Source of the DNA: Moringa oleifera | Lineage: Eukaryota; Streptophyta; Magnoliopsida; Brassicales; Moringaceae | Reading direction: 5' to 3' | NCBI GenBank assembly: GCA_021397835.1 | Contig: JAJFZO010000747.1 | Coordinates: 3,226,501-3,290,500 of the forward strand | DNA: 64,000 bases | Part shown: piece by piece, positions 11,721-24,278 of the stretch | Layout: every line of letters starts with the position of its first letter | Position numbering within the stretch: position 1 is the stretch's first letter | Notes under the pieces: generated by a model | Databases searched by the model: none | What the model was told of the DNA's origin: nothing | Seen by the model: the letters and a program-made list of their open reading frames with translations, nothing else | Made by a program: the position numbers and the translations under genes

Positions 11721-13238
11721 TTCAATCTAACGTTGAGAGCTTTAACCCAAATGGAAAAACAAAGAGATGCTCTTCTGGGTACTGTCCTATGATCAGTTCA
11801 TTTCACTAAAAGAAGCCAGATTAATTACATTTCATATGTCCAGATGTTCTTCACATGCAAGGTTATCAAGTTATTGCGATCAAACAAAGATTTCAACTTT
11901 AACCCAAAAGCTTATAATTTGATTAATTATAATGCTTAATGTGATTTCTTCTATCAATGAAATAATATATGGTAATGCAAATTATGTAATAGGCATGAGA
12001 TCTTTACCTTAGTAGTTGAATGTGGGTGGCCAAGCCATGTTCCTCAAACTTTTGTGTTCCCATTAAGCTTAAAGATGTCATACTATCAATCATTTCGATC
12101 ATCCTGAAGAAAAATTGTAAACTGGCTTTTCAGTATATCTGCAACTTTGTCCTTTGCCGACAACAAAACCCTACAAAGAAAAAGAAAATCAAAGTCAAAA
12201 TCTATCATAAAGATTACAAGAGCTAGCTCATGATGAATGAATACACATCAGTAATGGTTTCCTTTTTCTGCTTTGGGTTTGTAATTTGACACCCAACGCT
12301 CTCAAGATTTGTGTTTCTTCTCTTCTTCCACCCAAGATTTGGTTTTCTCGTTGAATTACAGATGAGATATTAGTGGTTTATGATGTGATAATCCTCTACT
12401 ATCTTTTTCCGGATGAATACCCTATTGGTTATTTCCTCTGGTAAAAGGTTAGATGATGAAAGATTTAGTACTACACACGAATCAGAAACGAATTATTGTA
12501 GGCATAGCAAAGAGAAACAAAGGAGCGATAGTTTCTTTCTTTCAATCACCACTTCACAATATATTCTGTCCCTCACAGCCCAGCATGACAAGACCTGGGA
12601 ATCTTAGCAAGAACATTTAGTACAATGAAGTAGGACCAGATAATATTACCAGCAGGTAAATCTTAAAATAAATGGCTACTCCCTAAATTTCCTCCAAAGT
12701 TAATAAGGTATGTGATTATATGTTTTCAATCCAATTCAATCCTTCACTACAAAATCATTCAAGCTGATCCTATCAATTAATTAGGATACATAACTTGACA
12801 ACAATGTCTAACATACCTTGATTCTAAGCAAGTCCTTGCAAAGATCGATTCCTCATTTTGATTATGGTATCACTTGCAAGATTAAGTAAGTTTGAGGGTT
12901 ATAGGGCACAAAGTAAGCCAAATGTGGATGACGGAAGATGATTGCATTGCATGATGAGAAGAACTAGAGAAAAATCAAAAACGGGTCTTATCTTTAATAA
13001 TCTTGCCAAGGAAATAAATGGTATTAAAGGATGCATTTAGTAATTCCTACATGATTAAGAGACGGGTAAGTTGAATATGTTGAGGTTAAAGAATTAAAGC
13101 TTGAGGAGTTAGTAGATTCACGCATGCATATTTAACCTTTAAAGTTTAGCATATCAACTAGACGAAGGATTGTTGAGATGTTCAAGTAATAGATAGAGTA
13201 CTAATAAGTCTGTCATGTTAGCAAAGACAAAATTAAAA
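11721..13238. other. Intergenic DNA without recognisable gene
   Basis: Composition is mixed, moderately AT-rich, with only short uninformative open frames (for example 12020-12226 and 12413-12607). I see no conserved domain, RNA gene or element ends here. Confidence 0.5.
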
Positions 13239-13449
13239 TACTATTATAAAAATAATTTTTAATGATAGTTTTATATATGTCATCATTGTTCATATCATCA
13301 AAAAAAGATTTTTAATGACAATTCTACCTTTAATGTCAATTTTGTTAAAAAAATTGACATTAAAATTATTAAGAATATTTTCAATGACAATTCTCTACAA
13401 AAATACTGTCATTAACTTAATGTCAATTATTTCATTTTTTGTAATAGTA
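13239..13449. mobile_element. CACTA-like MITE, about 210 bp
   Basis: The ends are inverted: TACTATTATAAAAATAAT at the left, and TACTATTACAAAAAATGA as the reverse complement of the right end, close to the CACTA-superfamily terminus CACTANNANAAAA. Inside, TTAATGTCAATTTTG and its complement flank a short A-rich loop near 13331-13365, and AATGACAATTCT occurs twice, as in other CACTA subterminal arrays. There is no coding capacity. Confidence 0.6.
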
Positions 13450-15400
13450 AAAAAAAACAAATACAAATAAAAGGAGATACTTAATTTGCCAATGTTAAAG
13501 GCCTAAGGACAATACAAAAAAGAAGAGATGAGTATGCATTAAGTCAAGAAATTTTTACTCTGTGAATGGGTTTTTTTCATAATCCAGTTTTTGTCACTAA
13601 AATGTTTTACGAGCTGTCATTGAGTGTTCGAGAAGAATCATCATGCTTTCAACACACATGTAAACCATATAAATAGAAGGAAAAATGAACATATTAATCC
13701 TAATAAGGATGTATTTAAGAATCTTCATTCACATAAAGATGCATGGACAAGCATATACATGTATGCACAAGTGTGCTGGCATCCAGGCACCTTTTGCAGA
13801 TTGTCCATAATTTCATTGATGTCTATCACAGAGGCCAGAAAGTTTACATTATGGGACCACCCATTATCCATGATGAGATTCCTCAAGTAATTAAGGCCCT
13901 CTTAGTCTATATTAATTCTTCATGTGCTATTGAAGAAATTCAAAGCCAAACATTAAGGGCTTTGAGGAAATCTCAATATCAAAATATCAAAATTTTGCTA
14001 TGTAGGAATAAGGGCACTCTCCTTTGTGAAAGGAAAGATACGTATTGAACATGATCATGCCCTCAAAAGCTTGAACCTAAGAGCCTGCTTAAGAGAGGAG
14101 CATGAACATGCTTCACATTGAGAAAGGATCGAAGGAAGTTCTCCAGCTTTCAAGAACGTGAAATTAATTCTTGGCGTTAATGGAAACTATGTTCGTATTT
14201 ATACTAAAGATTGACCTTAAGTGGTGATGTTAATTATATAGTGAATCAAGGAGAAAATTAGATAAGAGTAAGGTACCATAGGAAGATTATTACATATCTA
14301 TAGGCAGGGAAGAAAAGGAGGATTAAGATTTATTGATCAAGGAACGACCAAGCAAACATTTGGGGAAGAAACTTGTGAAAAGCTCAAGTTCTTAGCAAAC
14401 TTAATACTAAATGGACACTCTAAGAAGGTGCTTAAGAGGTAAATAAAGAGAGCTTTGGCTTCATATAGAGATGGGTGATCATAAGGAAACTCCAAGCACC
14501 AATCATGCACAGAAATTTCAAATCTATGAAGAAAATTAATGACTGAAGTTGAAGAGTAAGAAGAGGCTTAGGTAGATATGTATAGCAGTAAGTTTGAGAG
14601 GGGAAATCAGTGGGCCTGAGGGTTACTGTCCACTGCCTGAGTACCCAGATGAAGAAAGCTAAGCTTAAGGAAACTAAGGGCAGGTAACCCTTATCAGAGC
14701 ACAGAAAAATATGATGAGGACCAAAGGTTGGATAGTGATAGAAGCACACAGATTTCCACAATCTTAAGACTGAATCATCACTGTCAATGAATGAAGAAGC
14801 AAAATGAAAGATATCACTGAGAAAATCTCTTGGGGTGCCACTATTGAGAAGGCGAAAAATTACAAGAGAGAGAGTGAATATCTCAGCAGAAAAAGAGAGA
14901 GATGGAGAGTTGGTGTAAATGTCCATATTGCAGGATGTGGCTCTGGTGGTTGGGCCACAAACAGGAGAGTTAGGTGATTAATGCGAAGACCAATACACAA
15001 CAATGGCAGTGACAGGACTCACTATGATTTTGCAAAATCAAAGTTCATCAGAGCAGTTTCAGCTTTCAAAGATCTACTGATTCCACAGACAAAAAACCAC
15101 TTAAGGAAGAATATATGTTCATAAAATAATATAAAAGTTTTGGATTTTTCTCTGTAAGTGAAGACAAAGGCGGAGAGCACCCAAAAGATTTCATTAACCT
15201 ATTTGGTTGATATCAACAAAGACCCACAAAAGAACCAAAACTAGAAAAACTTTCATTCGCTTCTCTCACCTTTTCTTATCGGCTTCTGATGAGAGACTGT
15301 CCCTCTAGAATCTTATCAGACTCCATAACTAGCATCCAAGAAGCTCAATGAAGCTCATGAGGTCTTCACTTCATTTCTGCATAAAAAATGGATCTTTAGT
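13450..15400. other. Region downstream (3') of MIR172 with unassigned open frames
   Basis: The stretch is less AT-rich than the flanking DNA. It contains a 101-codon frame at 13743-14048 (+) and a 164-codon frame at 14432-14926 (-); neither resembles a family I recognise. The minus-strand frame lies on the same strand as MIR172 and downstream of it, so this DNA may be 3' exon material of the primary miR172 transcript rather than a protein gene. That is inference. Confidence 0.3.
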
Positions 15401-15804
15401 GAATAATAATTAAAGATCTGTGCAGTACATGAATGGATCTGAATCCAAACCCATTAAAACTTTGGGATAATGAGAGTTACCCTTCACATCATTTGCCCAA
15501 AAGTCCCATCTCCATCTGAGGAAACTTATCAGAAAGATTCTACTTCCATTACAGTGTATAAAGCTTTCATTCATCAGGAGAATAATCATAGATCTGACAC
15601 AGCTAGCTAGGGAAAAGTACTTGAAGATCTTATGGTTTCCCTGCAAAGCACAAAGACTATAAGATATACAAATAAAGAAATGAACAATAAATCCATTGAT
15701 GGTCTACCTTATTAAAGAATTCCCATATATTGATCTAAAGATAAAATTTAATACCCACCTGACAGCAGCAGAAAAGAAACTAGTAGTGAGAAGAAAAATC
15801 ACCT

Positions 15805-15827
15805 TGTAGTAGTAGTAGTAGTAGTAA
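15805..15827. repeat. GTA trinucleotide microsatellite near MIR172
   Basis: About seven copies of GTA (TAC on the transcribed minus strand), some 80 bp downstream of the miR172 hairpin in the direction of transcription. Confidence 0.9.
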
Positions 15828-15904
15828 GCCAGTAGTATCTGTTGCTGTTGAGGTGGAAGGTGGCACTGTATAGTACTGTAAAGAGAGTCCTTTGTATAGT
15901 CGTT

Positions 15905-15955
15905 TATTGCCGATGCAGCATCATCAAGATTCTCACTTTCAAAGAACTTTGGCAC

Positions 15956-15991
<36 letters not shown>

Positions 15992-16045
15992 CATCACCAC
16001 CGTGCATTTGCATGTGAATCTTGATGATGCTACACCCGCAAACAA
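15905..16045 (-). ncRNA. MIR172: MIR172 precursor hairpin
   Basis: On the minus strand the 3' arm at 15913-15933 matches canonical miR172a in full; it begins AGAATCTTGATGATGC and ends TGCAT. The opposite 5' arm holds the star, complement of 16013-16033, containing GTAGCATCATCAAGATTCAC. The arms pair through the duplex and the stem continues on both sides, with GTTT pairing AAAC at the base. Flanks resemble Arabidopsis MIR172A: GCACGGTGGTGAT in the loop side, CAAAGTTCTTTGAA before the mature strand and CATCGGCAAT after it. miR172 represses AP2/TOE-type mRNAs by cleavage and translational inhibition, controlling the juvenile-adult transition and flower development. The plus strand also reads as a miR172-like sequence in the star arm, but the flanking homology fixes the minus strand. 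A CT microsatellite fills the loop. Confidence 0.96.
15958..15991. repeat. GA/CT microsatellite inside the pre-miR172 loop
   Basis: An interrupted (GA)n tract on the plus strand, read as CT repeats in the RNA, sits between the two arms of the MIR172 hairpin and makes up much of the 79-nt interval between star and mature duplex. Confidence 0.95.
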
Positions 16046-16889
16046 CGACTGTCAATCTGTCCATGCACACCATAAGCTTAAGCTGAAACGAATACATGGA
16101 TCGATAGTACAAAAATAAGCAAAATCACCTGAAGAAAAAAACAAATCTTATGGAAAGTACAAGGGACTGTGTTTCCTGAAGACACAAAATGAGAAAGAGC
16201 AATGCTTCTCTTCAGTTTTAAAGAACAGAGGAGTGCAAAAAAAAAAGGGGGGAAGAAATCCGAGACATTTTTGTGCAAACCACGAGCAGAAACCGACGTG
16301 CCCTTTCCCCATTGGTTAAAATATAAAGTGATTACGTGAGTGGCACACCAAGAAGGGACAATCTATCAAGTTGAATTAGATCTCTAGGACCAAACAAAGA
16401 AAACCCTATTTTAATCCTTTTTTCTGCTGAAAATACTCGATCATGTATTTTATATTACCCAATAAAAGGAAAGAAAAACAGAAGAGGACCCGTAAAACCT
16501 TATGCTAAGAAGAGAAAATGGTCTCGGCCAAACTAGCAAATGGAATCAAAACTACGAAAAAGAACGGATTTTGCCATGTGGGTATGGATTTTCTCTGTTA
16601 CCCACTTCTCATTCTGGCCAAAACAAGAAAACTTCTTCATCACTAGATTGAGTAGGCCAACAAGCAAAATCAAGCAACCATCCAACCAACGATGTAAGTA
16701 ACATGTAAAGCAAGAAATCTGAGAGCTTTATGCCTACCAAGACGAGCAGATAAAAAACGATACAAAAGAAAATGAAACAGAGGCCTGAGATCTAAGACTT
16801 TTCTGAGAGCGAAAGGGAGAGGAAGGTGGGGGGCGAGGAGTTAGGCGAGTCACACGGATGGTAAGAGCAGAGAGTGGGGATGCAAGTGG

Positions 16890-16933
16890 AGAGAGAAAGA
16901 GAGAGAGAGAGAGAGAAAGAGAGGGATGTTGTA

Positions 16934-16971
<38 letters not shown>

Positions 16972-17100
16972 CTCACACATAAATACAGAAAGAGAAACAC
17001 AGATGACGTGAGCTTTGATTGGTTCTTAATGAATTTAGTTGTATTTTTATTGGTGTTCTGAGTATCTTTGAGTTTTTGATTGGCTAATGCTTAGCTGTAT
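16890..17100 (-). promoter_or_regulatory. Candidate MIR172 core promoter
   Basis: Reading the minus strand, an (AT)n TATA-like run at about 16940-16964 leads into ACAACATCCCTC and a CT repeat at 16890-16924. Upstream, ATTGG strings (CCAAT on the minus strand) occur around 17018-17085. Placement agrees with the hairpin being about 0.9 kb downstream. The transcription start is inferred. Confidence 0.45.
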
Positions 17101-17199
17101 AGTACTACACCAATGGAGCTTGCAGTTTTTATCTCCTCTAAGCCCTAATTCCTCCAGTACTCCTCCTGCTCACCATTCACTCCTCACCCTTTGAAAAGT

Positions 17200-18940
17200 A
17201 TTATAAATCTGGTTTTATTATCACTATTGTTAGGTAGGTAGAATTTCTTACCATTCACTATTTACAAATAAATTTAATACATGTGACAAAATCATAATTT
17301 TTTTTTGTAAAATATATGAATTAATCATGTTAATGTTGTCATATAGTACTCTATAGACAACCTTTTTTTTAAATTCAATTTCTATTCAATTATCAATATG
17401 TCAATTTAACATTCACCTCAAGATACCCTATAGTTTTTATATTATCGAATCTTATTGTGCATAATATGTACAAATTTGGGTATGTGTCTTAATTTGCACG
17501 TCTTTTCTTAGCAAGTCAATTTTCTAAATTTTCTATCATACAATAAAGGTTTTTACATTAACATTTTACGGGTTACTTTAAGTAACGGGTCAAATTTAGA
17601 CAGGAGAAGATCTAAAATGGCATTATCAAGATCATATCATACATGATCAACAGATGGCTAATGCGTATGACTAAAAATAAAATTTTAATACCTAATAAAT
17701 GCAAAATCAACAATAGAAAAAGATTAAAACCGATTAATTTTGTGTTGATTTATCTTAATTAATTATTTTCAACTTTCATTCTAGTCAAAAATTATTATTT
17801 TTTAAACGTTGTATCATTTTCCACAACTTTGGCACTTGAAGGATAACATTGTAAGATTTTGGCTTAATTTTCCCTACTTTCCTAACATGCATGTATGCAT
17901 GTAAATGGGTGGTAAGTAGGTGAGACTGAGTGAAAGTGGATGCACCTACCACGTGAAATCATAAGCTATCTCACGGAGACAAATTGATGCCTTATTACAA
18001 CCCAATCTTATGAGGTCAGTCCAATTATTTCAATTAAAATTTTAGATTATAATATGATAAAAATGTGGTATCATTTGTCATTGTTACGAGGGTATCTCTG
18101 CCTCATGCATATGAGATCATCACAATTGCCACATGCTTAGATCAACATCTTCTTAATAAGTGTCATTTTTTTATTTTAATTAATTAAAATTATATAAAGG
18201 TGAATAAGCTAATACCACGTGATTTTGGTGCAATTATATATATATATATATAATTAAAATTATTAAAAAAAAAGACAGCATATATGCACAAACATTATAC
18301 AAATTTAAATTAATAAGTTCAAAGAAATTAACAAGAGACAAAACCCTAAGATTTATGGAAAATTATGTTATTTAATTTTTGTGCAAACATGATTAGAAAA
18401 AAAGAAAATAAATACTCCTAAAATATTGAAAATTAATTAATTAATTAACTACATAAACATCTATTTGCATAACATATGTTTTCCTATCATTTGTGAAGAA
18501 TCGTGATTAACTATTTATCTAATTTATAATGATAAAATTTATGTAAATTTTTTAATAAAAAGGAAAAAAATAATTTAATATTTTATCATGTCAATCAAAA
18601 AAAAATTGAAATCAACTCGATTCACTTATATATTTCACAAATTGTTAAGCGATTAGCATTTATTCAAAACATCATAAAATAAGTAAAAAAGTTCTTATCT
18701 ATTTTAATATTAAAATAAAATAAAATTTAAAATTAAATATAAATAAAATAAAAACAGCTGAAACATGGGTTGTGGAAATAGTTCCTAGGGTTTGGAACTG
18801 ACAGGAAATTTAGAACTAACAGGAACAGCTCCTCAGAAAGCTGAGGACCGCATCGGCTTTCACTGAATTTTTGGGTGTTTAATTAATCTAAATCTTAATG
18901 CAGCTTTTTTTAATTATTAATTTTTTTAATTATTTTTGTT
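17200..18940. other. AT-rich intergenic DNA upstream of MIR172
   Basis: Long A/T runs, short AT microsatellites (about 18234-18252) and no open frame of interest. I see no gene or clear element. Confidence 0.5.
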
Positions 18941-19240
18941 AAAGTCACAGGTAAGTGACATAGAGAAGGGAACCCAAATAGAAATATTAAACGTCTGAAT
19001 ATATTGATATATAAAAAAGGAGAGAGGATGAGTAAAGTGAATGAAGGTGACAGATTCCTCTCCCATCAAGGACTCCACCTGAAAAAGAAGGGGCCCACAT
19101 GTCCGTACATTCTGACGTGGCTGGTTCTGATATTTCTTCTCATTTTGTTGGCCACTTGGCCTCTCTCAATCATGCCTTTGGGTTTAAACAATGAGAGGTG
19201 GAGATGTGATCGTATCAGCCCATAAAGTGCTGTCGTTTTC
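18941..19240. promoter_or_regulatory. GC-richer island, candidate distal regulatory element of MIR172
   Basis: A compact island within AT-rich DNA about 2 kb upstream of the presumed MIR172 start. It contains GGGCCCAC at 19091-19098, a TCP-type site, then ACATGT and TGACGTGG. A 73-codon frame (19004-19225, +) crosses it but matches nothing known. Regulatory status is a guess from composition and motifs. Confidence 0.3.
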
Positions 19241-20271
19241 GTTAGGGTAAAAGAATTATTTTTTGAGGTTTTCCTTTTTTAAAAAAAAAATACATGTCAA
19301 CTTTATCAATTTACTTATACTTATATATATATATATAACATAAGTCAGCCTAAATGAAATAAATTAAATAAAAATATTGTTTTAAAATTATTTGATCATT
19401 TTAAAAAAAGGGACTAATAAATTGTAAATAAATATGTTAATTTCATTCTATACTATGATCTTGATTAAATCATAATTTATTTTAAAAGCAGTCTACTAAG
19501 GTAAATGATTTTATTTTTTTTAGATGATTTAATATCACTATGAAATAAGATTACTGAATCACGACAATCATATTACTTTCCTAAATATCATTTTGGTATG
19601 CTTCAGATCACCTCATATCAAATGTTTTTGTGAATTTTTTTTTAAAAAATCAAATTATAATATTACCTTTAAACATTTTTTACTTTATTATTAATTGCAT
19701 TTCATGTTTTAAAATTTTAAATATTTTTTATTTTTCCATTATTTTTTATAAATTTTTTAAACAAAATAAAATATTTATTTAATATTTTAATTTGATCAAA
19801 ATTAGTTTTAAAAATATATATTAAAAACCAAAAAATTTTCATTATATACTAAATATATTTGTTAATCATTAATGCTTCAAAACTTAATATGACTTATCAA
19901 ACATATATTAATGCTACATTAATGTAGTACTAATAATATTTATCACCATATGTATCAATATTCTTAAATTAAAGTTGGATCTCTCCCTATATAATTGGTT
20001 CAACCTAGGCGACAATATCATAAATGAAATCCTTTAATTCCTACTTATGGTTAGATATCTTGCCCATTTCATTCGAAGCATATGAAGATATAAGCAGTGC
20101 TAATATGCTCACACATGATAATTTACTTAATTTTTTATTTATTATATATTTTTATATTAATATAATAAATTATAAAAATATATAATTTTTTTATAGAAAA
20201 AACTCAACATGAACTTGGGTTAATAAAAAGTACTTACTGTGGATAGAAACCTCACTTCTCTCCATTTGGCA
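19241..20271. other. AT-rich intergenic DNA
   Basis: Low-complexity AT-rich sequence with a short AT microsatellite near 19323-19336. Nothing gene-like seen. Confidence 0.5.
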
Positions 20272-20395
20272 ATTAATTATGCCACAAAGTGCTAAGCTAT
20301 TAACTATCGCTAATTAATGGGGACCGGAGAAATATTAATTGTGCCACAAAGTGCTAAGCTATTAACCCTAGCTAGTTAATGGGTACCAAAGAAAT
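20272..20395. repeat. 62-bp tandem duplication
   Basis: Two adjacent copies, 20272-20333 and 20334-20395, share the block GCCACAAAGTGCTAAGCTAT and the following TAAC-TAATGGG(G/T)ACC. Differences are scattered substitutions. Confidence 0.85.
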
Positions 20396-22689
20396 AGCAG
20401 AACGCGAGGATTCCTATATCAATCCATAGCCGTTTCATGCAGGATTCGGGTGATCTTCCTTTTTGTGTTAGAGGCACATATAATGGAGCAGTAAGTGTTC
20501 GTGTGCTTAAAGTGGCTATATATGAAGGTACTGCTTGAAAACGAAATGCTCCATACAATTGGCCCTCATCTATACTGATTATTGATTGGGTACCAAGAAA
20601 GTAGCGGTTTTCCCACAGGAAAATTATCATCCTCTAAGAATCATCGTCAATTCCCTACTACGTTTCATTCTTCATTTAGGGTTTTTATTTAATTACTTGA
20701 ATTTACAGTATATATTGTTGTATCCTTGCTAGAGCTAGGCGATCTTCTGACTTGGAATTGAGATTCAGGAGAAGACACTTACACATGTTATAAAGAATAT
20801 AAAGAGAAAGATTAAGAAATGGAAATGTTTTGCATGCATTAAAGATGTCAACTGTCTTCCTTTTTTTTTTCCTCCCCCTTTTGTAACTATCTGAAGAGAG
20901 AAGAGGCCAAAGAAAAGTTCACATGGGCAAGCAGGGTGGTCTGGCTGGTGATGACTAAGAAATGGGTACGAAAATGGATGGGGGCCACGGTGCCACGTGA
21001 CGGTGCTGCGCAGGACATGATCTTGTCCAAACCCTAATGGTTTCTAACGTTGCTGTCTCTATCGCTCTCTCACTATGAGGCTGTCCAAATTGGACCAAAC
21101 TACTAATCAAAAAAAAAAAAAAAAAAGGGAAAGGAAACCAAAAATACAAGATTCAAAAAGAATAATCAGATGGGTACGTGCTTCACTTTTGTCCTCAAAG
21201 TTATGTTTTTTTTGCTATCTTTGTGGCGTTGAGAGGGATTGCTATTAGCCCTAGCTGGCTCGTCTCTCTGACATCGTCAAACTGATTAAGAAGTCTTCAC
21301 AAGCTATGGCTTGTCCAAATGGAATTAATTTTCCCCACATATAATGCATGAAATGAAACTTCGTTGTCCATCGTTTTTCTCGATTCTCCAATCTCTCTAC
21401 GTCGTTTTCGATCGTTCTGTTGCGGAGATCGGATTGGGTTTCTATGATGATTAGGCACTCTTGATGTTTAGCATATCCAAGTGGTGCTCTTAACAACACA
21501 TATGATAGTTAGATTAAAGCCATTTTAACTCATTTGGTAACCTTTCGGCCATTTTTCATGTGCATGTCTTATTGATTTGGAGCTGATTCGACCGCCTCAA
21601 TTCTCGGGTACGTCACAATTATTGCCACAAAATACATTGCACTTAGGATCCATTGCCTTTCTTCTTAACAAATAAATTACAAAAATATTATTTATTTTTT
21701 TACTAAGAATTAATTAAGACTGATGACGACAACAAAAAAATCTTAACGCAATTATAAAATCTGGGACTTAATTAAATCTTGTAACAAAATCTAATTCAAG
21801 CTGGAACATATGGAGATTGCCAATTTTTAACATTTCCCATTTGATTAAGGTTTATGCATGCTTTATTTGAACGAGAAACACGTGGTCATGTGTATGATCA
21901 TTTTCTGAAGAGTATTCTACATGTTTTTTTGGTCCATTTAGCACCTTACGAAGCATACAAAACATGTTCTTTTACCGTATCTTTCGGTCGGCCCGGACCA
22001 AGCTTTGAATGCAATGTGTGATTTTTTTTTTTTTTTTGGGGTTTTGATGCGTAGAAATGTTAAAAAGAATCGGCTGTGATTAATAAGGAACTATATAAAT
22101 ACAAGCATGATGTATATCTAACCAAGAAAATAATTAATGTGGCCAAAGATGATGAATGGTTAATTTGTTTACTTCATAAAATTTTCCTTACATGGTTTTT
22201 TTATTTTTTGAAATAACAAATAAAATAAATAAAGATATTTTTGATACTCAAATTAATAAAATTTTTAAATAATTTAAAATTTATTTTTTAAAACAAAAAA
22301 TATCCAATTGTTTTATTGTAGTCTATGCAAAAGAATTTCTATTTTGTATTTGAGCAGATAAAAAAGTCAAATCATTTTAAAATTTGGATATAATTATTAG
22401 AAAATAAAAAGTTGCAATTACGTGATTGTTTGATTAAGAAAATTCATGTAATTACTCAATTTTTTTTGGTATATTCAATTGCATTTTTGTATTTTTTTTA
22501 TAAGTGGTATGGTGTGGATCATATTTTCTGTCACTCCTATTCATAACTTAATTTTTTGTACTTAGTATCTCGATCTTATAAAATAAGATAATTAACGAGT
22601 TAGTAAAAGCAATATTGCGAAATTAATTATGCAAGAATCACATGCATGCTTTTCTTTTATTGAGGAGACATGTCATAAGCTAAGCACAC
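20396..22689. other. Mixed-composition intergenic stretch, no gene recognised
   Basis: From 20400 to 21620 the DNA is less AT-rich than its surroundings. It contains CCACGTGACG near 20994-21003, several short open frames (20376-20630 and 21251-21499, both minus) and A/T homopolymers near 21109-21127 and 22022-22037. None matches a known protein. TGGAGCA near 20493 and TGCTCCA near 20548 form a short inverted repeat. After 21640 the sequence is ordinary AT-rich DNA. Confidence 0.4.
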
Positions 22690-22698
22690 CAATTGAAA

Positions 22699-23086
22699 TA
22701 TTACTAAAAGAAAATGGCATTTTTTTTACGATTAAAAAGATCTTTTTTTATGTTTGGAAAAGTATTGTTTTAAATAACAATGTTAAAACCTTTGATCAAA
22801 GATTATGATTATAAAAAATTATTATTTCAAATATCTTTTTTAACAATCATGAAATATTTTAAATGATGATTGTCTACTATTGTTATCTAAAATTTTATTT
22901 AATTAAATAAAAATTTAAAATTTAAAAATTCATACATTTTTCATCAATTTTAATAAAATCAAAAAATAATATTTTTAATTAGTTTATTTATTTTTAAATT
23001 AAATAATTAAAATTAAAAAATAAGATAAAATGTGGATTTTTCAAAACGTGGTTTTTTCAAAAACTATGCCGTGTCTTCTGTAAACA
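22699..23086. mobile_element. Possible CACTA-like element remnant
   Basis: The left end has AAAAGAAAATGGCATTTT. The reverse complement of the right end has ACAGAAGACACGGCAT. The shared A-rich stretch followed by GGCAT is typical of CACTA subterminal ends. The CACTA core itself is degraded and I cannot confirm a 3-bp target duplication. Confidence 0.3.
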
Positions 23087-23099
23087 TTAGTTCTCACAT

Positions 23100-24278
23100 G
23101 TAATTGTTTTTTTTTTAATTATTTTTTAATCAATTTATTTTAATTTTGTTGTTACACATTACTTATTTAAAACATCAATTTTTATAAATAAATTTTAATT
23201 AATTTTTTAATTTTTCATATTTTTATAATCTTTTTATTATAATTTTTTTAATCACTTATCCACTACAATATAAAATATAACAAATTACTTCAATATGTAT
23301 TATCATAAAATTTTTCTATCTATCAATCATATTCTAAAACATTATCAAATACTTCAATTTGCATGTACAAGTAATTACACCCCAATGCGTACCCACACTT
23401 TCATCACTTCTTCAACATTTTTATCACTTTGCTATTATACTATAATAATAATGCATGAAATCACATTCCAATATGCATCAACATTTTTATTCAATATCAT
23501 AACACTACAATAATTTTCTAAATCGCACCTCAATATACATCATTACTTTTTCAAATATTACACTATAATAATAATACACTAAACAAACTTTAATATATAT
23601 TCAAACATTATACTCAATCTCAACAATATATCAAAAGATTGTAATACAAAATATTTATTCAAAGCAACTAAATGATCATTCTAATTTTTACATTAAAAGT
23701 GCAAAGTATATACAATATATATTAATTGCTCAAATATATAAAAGAAGGCATACGTAATATAAATTCTTCATTTATCTATTGAATTCCCTAAGATTCAATG
23801 TGAATTTACAAAAATCTTTTCTCAACTTATTTATTTTTAATTCGGCATGCATGATTTTATCTTTCAATTGCATTTATAAATATATATATATAAATAAATA
23901 GTTTTTTATAATAAATATATTAATTAATTAAACGATTATCAACAACTTAATTACTATTTTATAAAAAAAGACAGTACTATTATATCTTTTTATAATATCT
24001 CTCATGTACCTCATAACATACTAATCACACTAAATATTACATGAAAAACTAAAGTAATGTCACTACTTTTTATGATTTATGATAAAAAAGTTCTTTAATC
24101 TCAAACGGTATATTTTTTAACATTCTAACACATTTCACGAAGATTAAAACATCTAAGACAAGCAATAAAAAAATTATTAAATTTTAATTTTATTATTTGA
24201 GTATTGAAAAATAATATAAACACATAATATATAATTTATTTTATTAATTCAATAATTAAAATTTATTTGACAAATATT
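23100..24278. other. AT-rich intergenic DNA
   Basis: A low-complexity stretch rich in CAATAT/ACTTCAATAT-like repeats around 23280-23640. I see no gene. The frame at 23295-23513 is low-complexity and unsupported. Confidence 0.45.

Larger units (their letters stand above)
15401..16920 (-). ncRNA. Probable extent of the primary miR172 transcript (spliced non-coding RNA)
   Basis: On the minus strand a TATA-like run (near 16940-16964) precedes a CT-rich leader at 16890-16924, a usual arrangement for plant pri-miRNAs. A donor TTG/GTAGGC lies near 16738. An acceptor TTTTTTTCTTCAG is followed by an exon starting near 16128 that would contain the hairpin. Further 3', an acceptor GTGCTTTGCAG lies near 15643. 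No long reading frame of a known family occurs on this strand. Exon boundaries and both ends are inferred from splice-like motifs only. Confidence 0.5.

Noticed and set aside
15704..16045. A 113-codon minus-strand open frame across the MIR172 hairpin
   Set aside because: It is open by chance through CT repeats and the hairpin; the sequence is explained by the miRNA precursor and has no protein family.
16734..17000. Overlapping open frames rich in SLSLSL and YIYIYI
   Set aside because: They are translations of CT and AT microsatellites in the MIR172 leader and promoter.
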